DNA of 64,000 nucleotides from Pseudomonadota bacterium (GTDB lineage Bacteria > Pseudomonadota > Alphaproteobacteria > Rhizobiales > JAKPQE01), in contig JAKPQE010000020.1 of NCBI GenBank assembly GCA_029572955.1, positions 1 to 64,000 of the forward strand, read 5' to 3'. Below the pieces are notes generated by a model. The model saw only the letters and a program-made list of their open reading frames with translations. It was not told the DNA's origin and made no database searches. Made by a program: the position numbers and the translations under genes. Of this stretch, positions 39,914 to 48,348 are shown piece after piece (position 1 is the stretch's first letter; each line of letters opens with the position of its first letter).

Positions 39914-42900
39914 TCAATGAAAATCCCGCGATTTCGGCAGCACCCGGACATTGCGCGGGTGGCGGGCCGCGGTCGGCGGCGGCAGCGACGCATCGGCGGC
40001 AGCCCCGGGATCGATCAGGCGCGCCAGCTCGGCGGTGCGGTCGACGACGCGCCGGGCCATCAGGTGGACGACGCCTTCCGGGCTCTTTTCGACAAGGCCC
40101 TCGACGAGCAGCAGGCGGGCGCCCATCACTTCGCGGCGGAAGCGCTCGAAGTCGCGCGCCCACATGACGATGTTGGCGATCCCGGTCTCGTCCTCGAGGA
40201 TGACGAAGATGGCCTTGCCCTTGCCCGGCCGCTGGCGCACCAAGACGACGCCGGCGACGCGGCGGAAGGCGCCGTTGCGGCTGGTGCCGATCCCGGTGCA
40301 GGTGGCGATCCTTTCGGCGGCGAAGATCGGCCGGAGAATCGCCATCGGATGGGCCTTCAGCGACAGGCGGACGGTCTGATAGTCGGTCGCGACATGCTCG
40401 CCGAGCGGCATCTCCGGTAGTTTCGCGTCGGGCTCGGCGCCGAGTTCGCGGGCATCGGCCGCGGCAAAGAGCGGCAGCGGCGCGTCGTCGGGCAGGCGGC
40501 GCACCGCCCACAGCGCCTCGCGCCGGTCGAGGCCGATCGAGCGGAAGGCATCGGCATCGGCGAGAAGGCGCAGCATGCGGGCCGAAAGCCGGGCCCGGCG
40601 GGCGAGATCCTCGACGGTCGCATAGCCTGCGTCGCGCCTCTCGACGAGCCTTGCGGCCTCGTCGGCCCCCATGCCGTCGACCTGGCGAAAGCCGAGGCGC
40701 AGGGCGAGCTGACCGTCCGGCCCGCTCTCCAGCGTGTTGTCGTAATCGCTCGCATTGATGTCGACGGGGCGCACCGCGACGCCGTGCTCGCGCGCGTCGC
40801 GCACGAGCTGGGCCGGGGCATAGAAGCCCATCGGCTGGGAATTCAGCAGCGCGGCGGCGAAGACCTCCGGATGGTGGCATTTGATCCAGGCCGAGATGTA
40901 GACGAGCTTGGCAAAGGCGGCGGCGTGGCTTTCCGGAAAGCCGTAGGAGCCGAAGCCCTTGATCTGCTCGAAGCAGCGCGCGGCGAAGTCGCGATCGTAG
41001 CCGCGCGCCACCATGCGGCCGACCATCAGCGTCTCGAAGCGCTCGATCGAGCCGAGATTGCGGAAGGTCGCCATGGCGCGGCGCAGCTGGTTGGCCTCGA
41101 CGTCGGAGAATTTCGCCGCGACCATGGCGAGGCGCATCGCCTGCTCCTGGAAAAGCGGCACGCCCATCGTCTTCTTCAGCACCCGGTAGAGTTCGTCGGG
41201 GGGCCCGTGCTCGGGCGCGGGCGCGGGAAACTCCACCGGCTCGCGGCCGGAGCGGCGGCGCAGGTAAGGGTGCACCATGTCGCCCTGGATCGGGCCGGGG
41301 CGCACGATCGCCACCTCGATGACGAGATCGTAGAAATTCTCGGGGCGGAGGCGCGGCAGCATGCTCATCTGCGCCCGGCTCTCGACCTGGAAGACGCCGA
41401 CCGAATCGGCCCGCTGCAGCATGGCGTAGACCGCCGGGTCCTCGCGCGGCACGCCGGCGAGATCGAGGTCGATCCCCTTGTGGGTGCGCAGGAGGTCGAA
41501 GGCCTTGGCGATCGCCGTCAGCATGCCGAGGGCGAGCACGTCGACCTTCATCAGGCCGAGCGTGTCGATGTCGTCCTTGTCCCATTCGATGAAGGTGCGG
41601 TCGGCCATCGCCGCATTGCCGATCGGCACCAACTCGTCGAGGCGGCCGCGGGTCAGCACGAAGCCGCCGACATGCTGGGAAAGATGGCGCGGGAAGCCGA
41701 GAAGGCGGACGGCGAAATCGACGGCGCGGCGGATCGTCGGATTGTCGGGGTCGAGGCCGGCCTCGCGGATGCGCTCGTTCCGGATCATCCGGCCGCCGCT
41801 TCCCCACATCATGCCGGCGAGGCGGCCGGTGATGTCGTCGGTGAGGCCGAGCGCCTTGCCGACCTCGCGGATGGCGCTGCGCGGCCGATAGCTGATGACG
41901 GCGGCGGCGAGGCCGGCGCGGTGGCGGCCGTAGCGCTCGTAGATGTGCTGGATGATCTCCTCGCGCCGCTCGTGCTCGAAATCGACGTCGATGTCGGGCG
42001 GCTCGCGGCGCTCGGCCGAAATGAAGCGGGCGAACAGGAGGTCGTGCTCGGCCGGGTCGACGGGGGTGATGCCGAGGACGAAGCAGACGGCGGAATTGGC
42101 GGCCGAGCCGCGGCCCTGGGCGAGGATGCCCTTGTCCTCGGCGACGCGGACGATGTCGTGGATGGTGAGGAAGTAGCGGGCGTAGTCGAGTTCGGCGATG
42201 AGCTGCAATTCCTCGCGCAGGCTCTTTTCGACCTTGTCCGGAATGCCGGCCGGATAGCGCAGGCCAGCGTGGCGCCAGGTCAGCTCCTCGAGCCAGCCTT
42301 GCGCGGTGCGGCCGGGCGGCACCGGCTCGTCCGGATAGTCGTATTTCAGCTCGGAGAGGCAGAAGGAGACGCGGGCGAGGAAGTTCAGCGTCTCGGCCAC
42401 CGCCTCCGGCGCATCGCGAAAGAGCCGGGCCATCTCGTCGTGGGGCTTCAGGTGGCGCTCGGCATTCGCCTCGAGGATGCGGCCGGCGGCGGCGATCGTC
42501 ACGCCCTCGCGGATGCAGGTGACGATGTCCTGCAGGTCGCGCTGGCGCGGGTCGTCGTAAAGGACGTCGTTGACGGCAAGGAGTGGCACCCGCGCCCCGG
42601 CGGCGAGGGCCTTGAGGCCGGCAAGGCGGCGCCGGTCGTCGCCCCGGCGCAGCATCGTGGCGGCGAGCCAGACGGCGCCGGGCGCCGCCTCCCTCAGCCG
42701 GTCGAGCAGGCCGTCGAGCGCCGCGGTGCGGGGCGGCGGCATGACGACGAGGAGAAGGCCGGTGGTGTCGGCGAGAAGGTCGTCGAGATCGAGGATGCAC
42801 TCGCCCTTCCTTGCCCGGCGATTGCCGAGGGTGAGGAGGCGGCAGAGCCGGCCCCAGCCGGCGCGGTTCTCCGGATAGGCGAGGATGTCGGGGGTGCCGC

Positions 42901-43258
42901 CGGCAAAGACGAGGCGGGCGCCGACGACGAGGCGGAAGGCTTTCGCCCGGCGGCGCAGGGTCTCGTGCAGGACGGCGAGCGCGGCCTCGTCCGGATGGGG
43001 CGCGAAGGCGTGTTCGCCGGGAGACCCGCCGCCCGGCAGCTTCAGCGGCGGCGGCAGGCCGTTGTCGCGCAGATCCTTCAGGGCCGCATAGGCGCGCACC
43101 ACTCCGGCGACCGAATTGCGGTCGGCGATGCCGATGCCGGCATGGCCGAGGAGCAGCGCCGTCAGCACCAGGTCCTGCGGATGGGAGGCGCCGCGCAGGA
43201 ACGAATAATTGGTGGTGACGGCGAGTTCGGCATAGCCGGGCGGGTTCATCGTGATCAT
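39914..43258 (-). CDS. dnaE2: Error-prone DNA polymerase DnaE2 (ImuC)
   Basis: A 1114-residue C-family polymerase. I chose ATG 43258 because it overlaps the imuB stop as ATGA; ATG 43249 is also possible. The N-terminal PHP domain begins YAELAVTTNYSFLRGASHPQ. The palm and fingers include RGSAANSAVCFVLGITPVDP, the catalytic DIDVDFEHERREEIIQHIYE and GLMKVDVLALGMLTAIAKAF, and an OB fold lies near the end (FRRVAGVVLVRQRPGKGKAI). Length is normal for DnaE2. It is the translesion polymerase of the imuA-imuB-dnaE2 SOS cassette. Confidence 0.95.
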   Translation of the reverse strand: MITMNPPGYAELAVTTNYSFLRGASHPQDLVLTALLLGHAGIGIADRNSVAGVVRAYAALKDLRDNGLPPPLKLPGGGSPGEHAFAPHPDEAALAVLHETLRRRAKAFRLVVGARLVFAGGTPDILAYPENRAGWGRLCRLLTLGNRRARKGECILDLDDLLADTTGLLLVVMPPPRTAALDGLLDRLREAAPGAVWLAATMLRRGDDRRRLAGLKALAAGARVPLLAVNDVLYDDPRQRDLQDIVTCIREGVTIAAAGRILEANAERHLKPHDEMARLFRDAPEAVAETLNFLARVSFCLSELKYDYPDEPVPPGRTAQGWLEELTWRHAGLRYPAGIPDKVEKSLREELQLIAELDYARYFLTIHDIVRVAEDKGILAQGRGSAANSAVCFVLGITPVDPAEHDLLFARFISAERREPPDIDVDFEHERREEIIQHIYERYGRHRAGLAAAVISYRPRSAIREVGKALGLTDDITGRLAGMMWGSGGRMIRNERIREAGLDPDNPTIRRAVDFAVRLLGFPRHLSQHVGGFVLTRGRLDELVPIGNAAMADRTFIEWDKDDIDTLGLMKVDVLALGMLTAIAKAFDLLRTHKGIDLDLAGVPREDPAVYAMLQRADSVGVFQVESRAQMSMLPRLRPENFYDLVIEVAIVRPGPIQGDMVHPYLRRRSGREPVEFPAPAPEHGPPDELYRVLKKTMGVPLFQEQAMRLAMVAAKFSDVEANQLRRAMATFRNLGSIERFETLMVGRMVARGYDRDFAARCFEQIKGFGSYGFPESHAAAFAKLVYISAWIKCHHPEVFAAALLNSQPMGFYAPAQLVRDAREHGVAVRPVDINASDYDNTLESGPDGQLALRLGFRQVDGMGADEAARLVERRDAGYATVEDLARRARLSARMLRLLADADAFRSIGLDRREALWAVRRLPDDAPLPLFAAADARELGAEPDAKLPEMPLGEHVATDYQTVRLSLKAHPMAILRPIFAAERIATCTGIGTSRNGAFRRVAGVVLVRQRPGKGKAIFVILEDETGIANIVMWARDFERFRREVMGARLLLVEGLVEKSPEGVVHLMARRVVDRTAELARLIDPGAAADASLPPPTAARHPRNVRVLPKSRDFH

Positions 43259-44853
43259 GGGAAGAGCCCGTGCAGATACCAGCGCGGCCGGGCGTCCTCG
43301 CCATAGGACCCGGCGCGATAGACCCAGAAGCGGCGGCCGTCGCGATCCTCGAGGCGGTAGTAGTCGCGCGCCGGCGTGCCGGCGGGTGCGCGCCACCATT
43401 CCGGGGCGATGCGCTCGGGCCCCTCGGCGCGGGCGACCTCGTGCAGCACCCGGCGCCAGCGGAAGCGCAGGGGCGGCCCGTCCGGCACCTCGGCGAGCGC
43501 CTCGATCAGCTGCGGCGGATCGAAGAGCTGCAGCGGCCGTCCCGGCGGCTCGTCCGGATCGGGCGCCGACCAGGCGAGCGTGGCGGCGGGCTTATCGAGC
43601 GCCGGGGCGAGACGGGCGGCGCGGTCCGGGTCGTGGCTGTCGCGGGCGGCAAAGCGCAGCACGCGGTCGCGGCCGAGGCGGGCGGCGAGACGATCGACGA
43701 GATCGGCGACGGCCTCGGCGCCGCCCCCTTCCCGCTCGGCAACGCCGGCGGCGAGGCTCTCCTGCGTTGCCGCGAGCGGCTCGGCGCGCGGCACGGCGAG
43801 GCGGACGAGATCGAAGCCGAAGCCGGGATCGAGCGGGTCGTCGAGGGCGGCGATGCGCTCGCGAAAGAGCCGCACGAGCGCCGCGACGTCGCGGCTCGGC
43901 CGGCCGGTCTCCACCGCGATGCGAAAGACCGCGCCGTCGGTGCGGTAGACGCTCGCCTCGAAGAGGCGCCCGCCCTCGCCGCGCGCCTCGAGGATGGCGA
44001 CGGTGCGGCCGGCGAGAACGGCGAGCGTCGCCTCGATATCCTCGGCGCGGCCGATCGGCTCGGCGAAGCGCTCCTCGACGATCACCGGCGCCGGCTCGCG
44101 GCGCGGCGTGATGCGCACGTCCTCGGCGCCGACGAGACGGGCAAGGCGGCGCGGCAGCTCCTCGCCGAAGCGGGCGGCGAGCGGCCGGCTCGGGCGGTCG
44201 GCGAGATCGCCGACGGTCTTGAGGCCGGCCCGCGACAGGGCGACCGCCACCTCGTCGGACAGGCCGAGGGCGGCGACGGGCAGCGGCCGGGCAGCGGCGG
44301 CCTCGGCACCGGGCGGCACGATGGCTGCTCGATCGGTACGAGCACGGCCGAAGCGGGCAGCGGCGCGGGCGGCTTCGGGCGTTCCGGCGATCGCGGCGCG
44401 GGCGGTGAGGCCGGCGCGTTCGAGGCGGGCGCGAAGGGCCGCGGCGAGGCCCGCCTCGCCGCCGAAAAGATGGGTGCAGCCGGTGATGTCGAGGACGAGA
44501 CCGGCGGGAAGATCGAGAGCGACGAGCGGCGTGAAGCGCTCGCAATCGTCGGCGAGGCGTTCGAGCAGGCCCGTGTCGGCGGCCGGATCGGCGGCAACAG
44601 CGAGAAGCTCCGGCACCCGGGCGCGGGCGTCGGCGAGGGTGAGACCGGGGGCGAGACCGAGGTCGCGGGCGCGCCGGTCGAGGGCGACGAGGCGGGCCGC
44701 GCCCTTCACCTTCTCGACAAGGACAAGCGGGTGTTCAGCCAGTGCGCCGGAAGTCGGTGCGACGGAACTCTGCCGGCGCAGCCGGTCGGCCGACAGGAAC
44801 GGCAGCCACAGCGCCAGATAGCGACGCCCGCTCGACGAAAACATGTCGGTCAC
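43255..44853 (-). CDS. imuB: Y-family polymerase-like mutagenesis protein ImuB
   Basis: A 532-residue Y-family polymerase homologue lacking the catalytic acidic residues, as in all ImuB proteins: the first motif is RYLALWLPFLSADRLRRQ, where DinB would have DMDAFYA. It links DnaE2 and ImuA to the beta clamp. ALDLPAGLVLDITGCTHLFG, ALGLSDEVAVALSRAGLKTV and a C-terminal ImuB-C-like domain follow. The start (44853 or ATG 44844) lies inside imuA, giving an overlap of about 110-119 bp. It is followed by dnaE2 with an ATGA overlap. Confidence 0.93.
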   Translation of the reverse strand: MTDMFSSSGRRYLALWLPFLSADRLRRQSSVAPTSGALAEHPLVLVEKVKGAARLVALDRRARDLGLAPGLTLADARARVPELLAVAADPAADTGLLERLADDCERFTPLVALDLPAGLVLDITGCTHLFGGEAGLAAALRARLERAGLTARAAIAGTPEAARAAARFGRARTDRAAIVPPGAEAAAARPLPVAALGLSDEVAVALSRAGLKTVGDLADRPSRPLAARFGEELPRRLARLVGAEDVRITPRREPAPVIVEERFAEPIGRAEDIEATLAVLAGRTVAILEARGEGGRLFEASVYRTDGAVFRIAVETGRPSRDVAALVRLFRERIAALDDPLDPGFGFDLVRLAVPRAEPLAATQESLAAGVAEREGGGAEAVADLVDRLAARLGRDRVLRFAARDSHDPDRAARLAPALDKPAATLAWSAPDPDEPPGRPLQLFDPPQLIEALAEVPDGPPLRFRWRRVLHEVARAEGPERIAPEWWRAPAGTPARDYYRLEDRDGRRFWVYRAGSYGEDARPRWYLHGLFP

Positions 44854-45562
44854 GGTTCCACTCCAAAAACCAGGTACGCCCCGCCGGCCCGGCCCGGTGG
44901 CGCAGGAGCGTCGCCGCGAAGGTCGGGTGGCCGGGGGCGTTGGCGGCGAGCGCGGCGGAGGCGGCGCCGGTCACCCGCCAGCGGGTCATGGCGGCGCTCG
45001 GCGTCGGTTCGCCGGCGACGCGGATGGCGAACAGGGCGAGACCGGAAGCCGCCGCGGCGAGGGAGAGGCGCCGGCTGGCGGTGAGGTCGAGGATCTTCGG
45101 GGCACCGAAAAGCTCGATCAGCACCGCGCCGAGCGCCGGGCAGCGCGCCGCCTCGCCGGCGGCCCGCAGAGCGGCCTGCGGATCGGGGGCGGAGACGAGG
45201 ATCAGCCGGTCGGGATCGAGGCCGAAGGCGACGAGGCCGGGGGCGTAGAGGCCGCCCGTCTCGATGTCGACGAACTCCTGGCGGATCCAGACGATCGGCC
45301 GGTCGCCGGCGGCGCGCAAGGCAAGGGCGAGGCCGAAGCCGGCGGCGGCGGGCGCATCGGCCGAGCCGGCGGAGAACACTTCGTGCAGGGCGGCGCGGGG
45401 AAGACCGCCGCCGAGGATCTCGTCCGGCGCCGCGGCACCGAGCGAGAAGGTCCCGGCGACCTTCCGCCCCGCATCCGGCACCACGCCGGCGCCGAGCCGG
45501 GCAATGGCGCCACGCAGGGCGGCAAGGGTCTCCCGCGTCGCTTTTTCCGGCGTCGCTCGCAT
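44735..45562 (-). CDS. imuA: SOS mutagenesis protein ImuA
   Basis: A 275-residue RecA/SulA-like protein of the ImuA family. It carries AAPDEILGGGLPRAALHEVF, then PIVWIRQEFVDIETGGLYAP and GLDPDRLILVSAPDPQAALR, and GAVLIELFGAPKILDLTASR. ImuA recruits the ImuB-DnaE2 complex. It is the first gene of the cassette; a GTTC-N7-GTTC LexA box lies 18-32 bp upstream. The C-terminus ends in a small repeat (EFRRTDFRRTG), and its last 119 bp overlap imuB. Confidence 0.92.
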   Translation of the reverse strand: MRATPEKATRETLAALRGAIARLGAGVVPDAGRKVAGTFSLGAAAPDEILGGGLPRAALHEVFSAGSADAPAAAGFGLALALRAAGDRPIVWIRQEFVDIETGGLYAPGLVAFGLDPDRLILVSAPDPQAALRAAGEAARCPALGAVLIELFGAPKILDLTASRRLSLAAAASGLALFAIRVAGEPTPSAAMTRWRVTGAASAALAANAPGHPTFAATLLRHRAGPAGRTWFLEWNRDRHVFVERASLSGAVAAVPVGRPAAPAEFRRTDFRRTG

Positions 45563-45579
45563 CGTTTTCAGTCTCGGTT

Positions 45580-45594
45580 GTTCGCTATTTGTTC
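45580..45594. promoter_or_regulatory. lexA box: LexA (SOS) box upstream of imuA
   Basis: The direct repeat GTTC-gctattt-GTTC, with a 7-base spacer, is the LexA-binding consensus of alphaproteobacteria. It sits 18-32 bp before the imuA start on the minus-strand operon, overlapping where the promoter core should be. It implies DNA-damage induction of imuA-imuB-dnaE2. Confidence 0.87.
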
Positions 45595-45688
45595 TTTAAT
45601 AACGACTCGAAATAGGAAAAGAGTCAAGGGTGCCGCACGGACATGGTCGACGGCCGATGAGCCGGACGGGCGGACCAGACGACCCCGT

Positions 45689-46456
45689 TCAGGGCAGCGA
45701 AACGGGCGCGAAAGGGGTGTGGTCCGGCCGGCCCGGGGCGAAGCGCCAGACCGGCGGGCGCCGGTGGAAACGCACTGCCGGCAGCGCGATCAGCGACGAG
45801 GACACCGTGCCGAAGCCGTTCGGGCGGGCAAAGCACATGGCGGCCACTTCCTCGCCGTCCCGGGCGTCGTGCCCGTCGTCGGCCATCAGTTTCGCCCAGT
45901 CGTCCCAGTCGCCGCCGTCGGCATGCGCCGGGTCGGGACGCGGCGGGGTCGCGGCGGCGAAGCGGTCGAGATAGGCGGCGATGCGCGGACTCATCCGGTC
46001 GTCGAGTTCGAGGGCGCTCAGCATATGGAGGCCGGGGGGAACCGGGATCGGCCGAACCGATTGTCCGTCGACGCGCAGCCAGAACGCCTCGCGCCGGTCG
46101 GCGACGACCATGTTGAAGGGGCGGTAGGCGGCCGGCTCGAGCGCCGCCAGCGCCGCGGCGGCGGTCCCGGCCTCGGCGTGGTCGAGCGCCTCCAGCACCA
46201 GCTCGCCGCGCGACCGCTTGCCCGGCTCAGGCCCGAGGGTCCCCATGCGATTGAGGATCGCGGCGACGACACCGTCGCGGTTCATGCCGAGCCACGAACC
46301 GCCGGCGAGTTCGTCGAGGCCCGCCACCACTTCCGGCCGGTCGTCCCACCAGCGGCCAGGTGCGCGCCAGGGTCGCCCGGCCATCTCGTCGCGATTGGCG
46401 GCGATGACCAGGGGCCAGTCGTCATCGGGTCGGCGCAGCAGCACCAGCGTGCACAT
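45689..46456 (-). CDS. NRDE family protein (TANGO2-like)
   Basis: A 255-residue protein of the NRDE/TANGO2 family, named for the Asn-Arg-Asp-Glu motif, here in LVIAANRDEMAGRPWRAPGR. The N-terminal cysteine follows Met (MCTLVLLRR), as in Ntn-hydrolase-like proteins. SWLGMNRDGVVAAILNRMG and the C-terminal CFARPNGFGTVSSSLIALP complete the family pattern. In animals TANGO2 has been linked to haem handling; the bacterial role is not defined. It lies between imuA and the divergent arsR operon. Confidence 0.87.
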   Translation of the reverse strand: MCTLVLLRRPDDDWPLVIAANRDEMAGRPWRAPGRWWDDRPEVVAGLDELAGGSWLGMNRDGVVAAILNRMGTLGPEPGKRSRGELVLEALDHAEAGTAAAALAALEPAAYRPFNMVVADRREAFWLRVDGQSVRPIPVPPGLHMLSALELDDRMSPRIAAYLDRFAAATPPRPDPAHADGGDWDDWAKLMADDGHDARDGEEVAAMCFARPNGFGTVSSSLIALPAVRFHRRPPVWRFAPGRPDHTPFAPVSLP

Positions 46457-46674
46457 CGGGGACCTTCCGCCTCCGCAACGGGTCGCCGCCGCTTATAGCA
46501 CGGATCGGAGCCGGCAATCGTCGCCGGTCCCCGATGCCGTCCGACCGGTGCCGCGCGCGGCCGGTCGGGTCGCCTTTCGCCGCTTTTCCGCGGAGATTTC
46601 GTGCACACGACCGCCCCTGCCCGGACGGGCTGTCCGGTGGTCCGACCAACAGCACGACGGCCTTTCTTTTTTGC

Positions 46675-46690
46675 GCTTATGCGCATAAGC
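46675..46690. promoter_or_regulatory. Perfect 16-bp palindrome, ArsR-type operator
   Basis: GCTTATGC joined to its exact reverse complement GCATAAGC lies 8-23 bp before the arsR start codon. ArsR/SmtB repressors bind such imperfect or perfect 12-2-12-like palindromes at their own promoters. Its place so close to the ATG leaves no room for a Shine-Dalgarno sequence, so binding would block the start of transcription directly. The stretch upstream (46457-46674) holds no gene. Confidence 0.7.
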
Positions 46691-46697
46691 TCATTTT

Positions 46698-47048
46698 ATG
46701 AAATCGACGATCTCCATCCTCGCGGCGCTTGCCGAACCGACCCGGCTCGGGGCCCTTCGCCTGCTCCGGGACGGCGGCGAGCATTGCGTCTGCGAGCTCA
46801 TGGAGCGCCTGCAGGCCAGCCAGTCGCGCATGTCCCGGCACATGGCCACGCTGAAGACGGCGGGGCTGGTCGTCGATCGGCGCGATGCGCAGTGGGTGCG
46901 CTACCGGCGCAATCCGGACATGACCGAGGAAGCCCGCGCGATCGTCGAGGCCGCGCTCGCGGCCATCGATGCCGACGAGCCGCCGGGAACCCGCAGAGGT
47001 GAGACATGGACGTCAAAGTGCTCGGCTCGGGATGCCGAAACTGCCTGA
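46698..47048 (+). CDS. ArsR family metal(loid)-responsive repressor
   Basis: A 116-residue ArsR/SmtB-type winged helix protein: MKSTISILAALAEPTRLGAL, then GGEHCVCELMERLQASQSRM and SRHMATLKTAGLVVDRRDAQ. The metal(loid) motif is Cys30-Val-Cys32, equivalent to the ELCVCDL site of arsenite sensors. Derepression by arsenite, antimonite or a similar thiophilic ion is inferred. It controls the operon of a thioredoxin-like protein and a permease. No Shine-Dalgarno is visible, so the mRNA may be leaderless or nearly so. The last 43 bp overlap the next gene. Confidence 0.88.
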   Translation: MKSTISILAALAEPTRLGALRLLRDGGEHCVCELMERLQASQSRMSRHMATLKTAGLVVDRRDAQWVRYRRNPDMTEEARAIVEAALAAIDADEPPGTRRGETWTSKCSARDAETA

Positions 47049-47242
47049 ACACCGCCGAGATCATCACCGCCAAGGCGGCTGAACTCGGCGTTCCCGTGAC
47101 CGTCGAGAAGGTCACCGATTTCGCCGCGATCGCCGGCTACGGCGTCATGCGCACGCCCGGCGTCGTCATCGACGGCAAGGTCGTCCACGCCGGCGGCGTG
47201 CCCTCGGCGGACGACGTCGCCCGGTGGCTCACCGGGGCCTGA
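47006..47242 (+). CDS. Small thioredoxin-like redox protein (CxxC)
   Basis: A 78-residue thioredoxin-fold protein with the active-site pair Cys10 and Cys13 in VLGSGCRNCLNT. GYGVMRTPGVVIDGKVVHAG supplies the cis-proline loop. It belongs to the redox-active disulfide protein 2/thioredoxin_3 group that often sits beside DUF318 permeases and ArsR regulators. It starts inside arsR (43-bp overlap, with AGAGGTGAG before the ATG). It may carry or reduce the metal(loid) or organoarsenical before export. Confidence 0.88.
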   Translation: MDVKVLGSGCRNCLNTAEIITAKAAELGVPVTVEKVTDFAAIAGYGVMRTPGVVIDGKVVHAGGVPSADDVARWLTGA

Positions 47243-47279
47243 GACAGACGTCAGACCCGGGGCGAAGGATTCGCGCGCC

Positions 47280-48338
47280 ATGGACATGATGCAGCGTCTC
47301 GCCGCAATGGAAGACCGTCTCGGCCCGGGCGGACCGGCCGTCCTCGTCGTCGGGGCGCTGGTCGCCTGGGCGGGCATCTATGTCCAGCTCGGCCCTCTCG
47401 CCGACGGCGTCGTCGCCCTCACCCCGCTCGATCCGGCCTCGCACAACGGGGCTGCGCTGCGCTTCTTCGTCTACGACGCGCCGAAGGTGCTGATGCTCCT
47501 CGTCCTCGTCGTCTTCCTGATGGGGATCGTGCGCAGCTTCTTCTCGCCCGAGCGGACGCGCGCGCTGCTTTCCGGACGCGCCGAGGGTCTCGGCAATGTG
47601 CTCGCCGCGGGCCTCGGCGTCTTGACGCCGTTCTGTTCCTGCTCGGCCGTCCCGCTGTTCATCGGTTTCGTATCGGCCGGCGTACCGCTCGGCGTCACCT
47701 TCTCGTTCCTCATCGCCGCACCGATGGTCAACGAAGTCGCCCTCGGCCTGCTCTTCGGCCTCGTCGGCTGGCAGGTGGCGCTCGCCTATCTCGGCTTCGG
47801 GCTCACCATCGCCATCCTCGCCGGCTGGACCATCGGCCGGCTCGGCCTCGAGGCCTGGCTCGAAGACTGGGTGCTTGCCCTGAAGACCGAGGCCACCGCC
47901 GCACCCGCCATCGACATGACCCCGCGCGCGCGCATCGGCGCCGGGATCGAGGCCGTTCGCGAGATCGTCGGCAAGGTCTGGCCGTGGGTGCTCGGCGGCA
48001 TCGCCGTCGGCGCGCTGATCCACGGCTATGTGCCGCAGGACACGATGGTATCGGTGATGGGCAGCGAGGCGTGGTGGTCGGTGCCGGTGGCCGTGCTGCT
48101 CGGCATTCCGATGTACAGCGGCGCTGCCGGCATCATCCCGGTGATCGAGGCACTGATCGGCAAGGGCGCCGCGATCGGCACCGTGCTCGCCTTCATGATG
48201 TCGGTGATCGCCCTGTCGCTGCCGGAAATGATCATCCTCAGGCGCGTGCTGAAGCCTCGGCTCATCGCCGTGTTCGTCGCGGTGGTCGGTGCCGGCATCC
48301 TCGCCGTCGGCTACCTCTTCAACGCCCTTTTCGGGTGA
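47280..48338 (+). CDS. DUF318/ArsP-like permease
   Basis: A 352-residue membrane protein with 8-10 helices. The family signature is TPFCSCSAVPLFIGFVSAGV near residue 120, and a second similar segment VAVLLGIPMYSGAAGIIPVI lies in the C-terminal half. These permeases include ArsP, an exporter of trivalent organoarsenicals, and copper- or redox-related transporters. Given the ArsR repressor and thioredoxin-like protein in the same operon, metal(loid) efflux is likely. The substrate is not proved. It lies 38 bp after the redox protein gene. Confidence 0.87.
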   Translation: MDMMQRLAAMEDRLGPGGPAVLVVGALVAWAGIYVQLGPLADGVVALTPLDPASHNGAALRFFVYDAPKVLMLLVLVVFLMGIVRSFFSPERTRALLSGRAEGLGNVLAAGLGVLTPFCSCSAVPLFIGFVSAGVPLGVTFSFLIAAPMVNEVALGLLFGLVGWQVALAYLGFGLTIAILAGWTIGRLGLEAWLEDWVLALKTEATAAPAIDMTPRARIGAGIEAVREIVGKVWPWVLGGIAVGALIHGYVPQDTMVSVMGSEAWWSVPVAVLLGIPMYSGAAGIIPVIEALIGKGAAIGTVLAFMMSVIALSLPEMIILRRVLKPRLIAVFVAVVGAGILAVGYLFNALFG

Positions 48339-48348
48339 TCCCCCGCCG

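Noticed and set aside
40784-43306. An 840-codon plus-strand frame opposite dnaE2
   Set aside because: It mirrors DnaE2 codons; there is no recognisable domain, ribosome-binding site or plausible protein composition.
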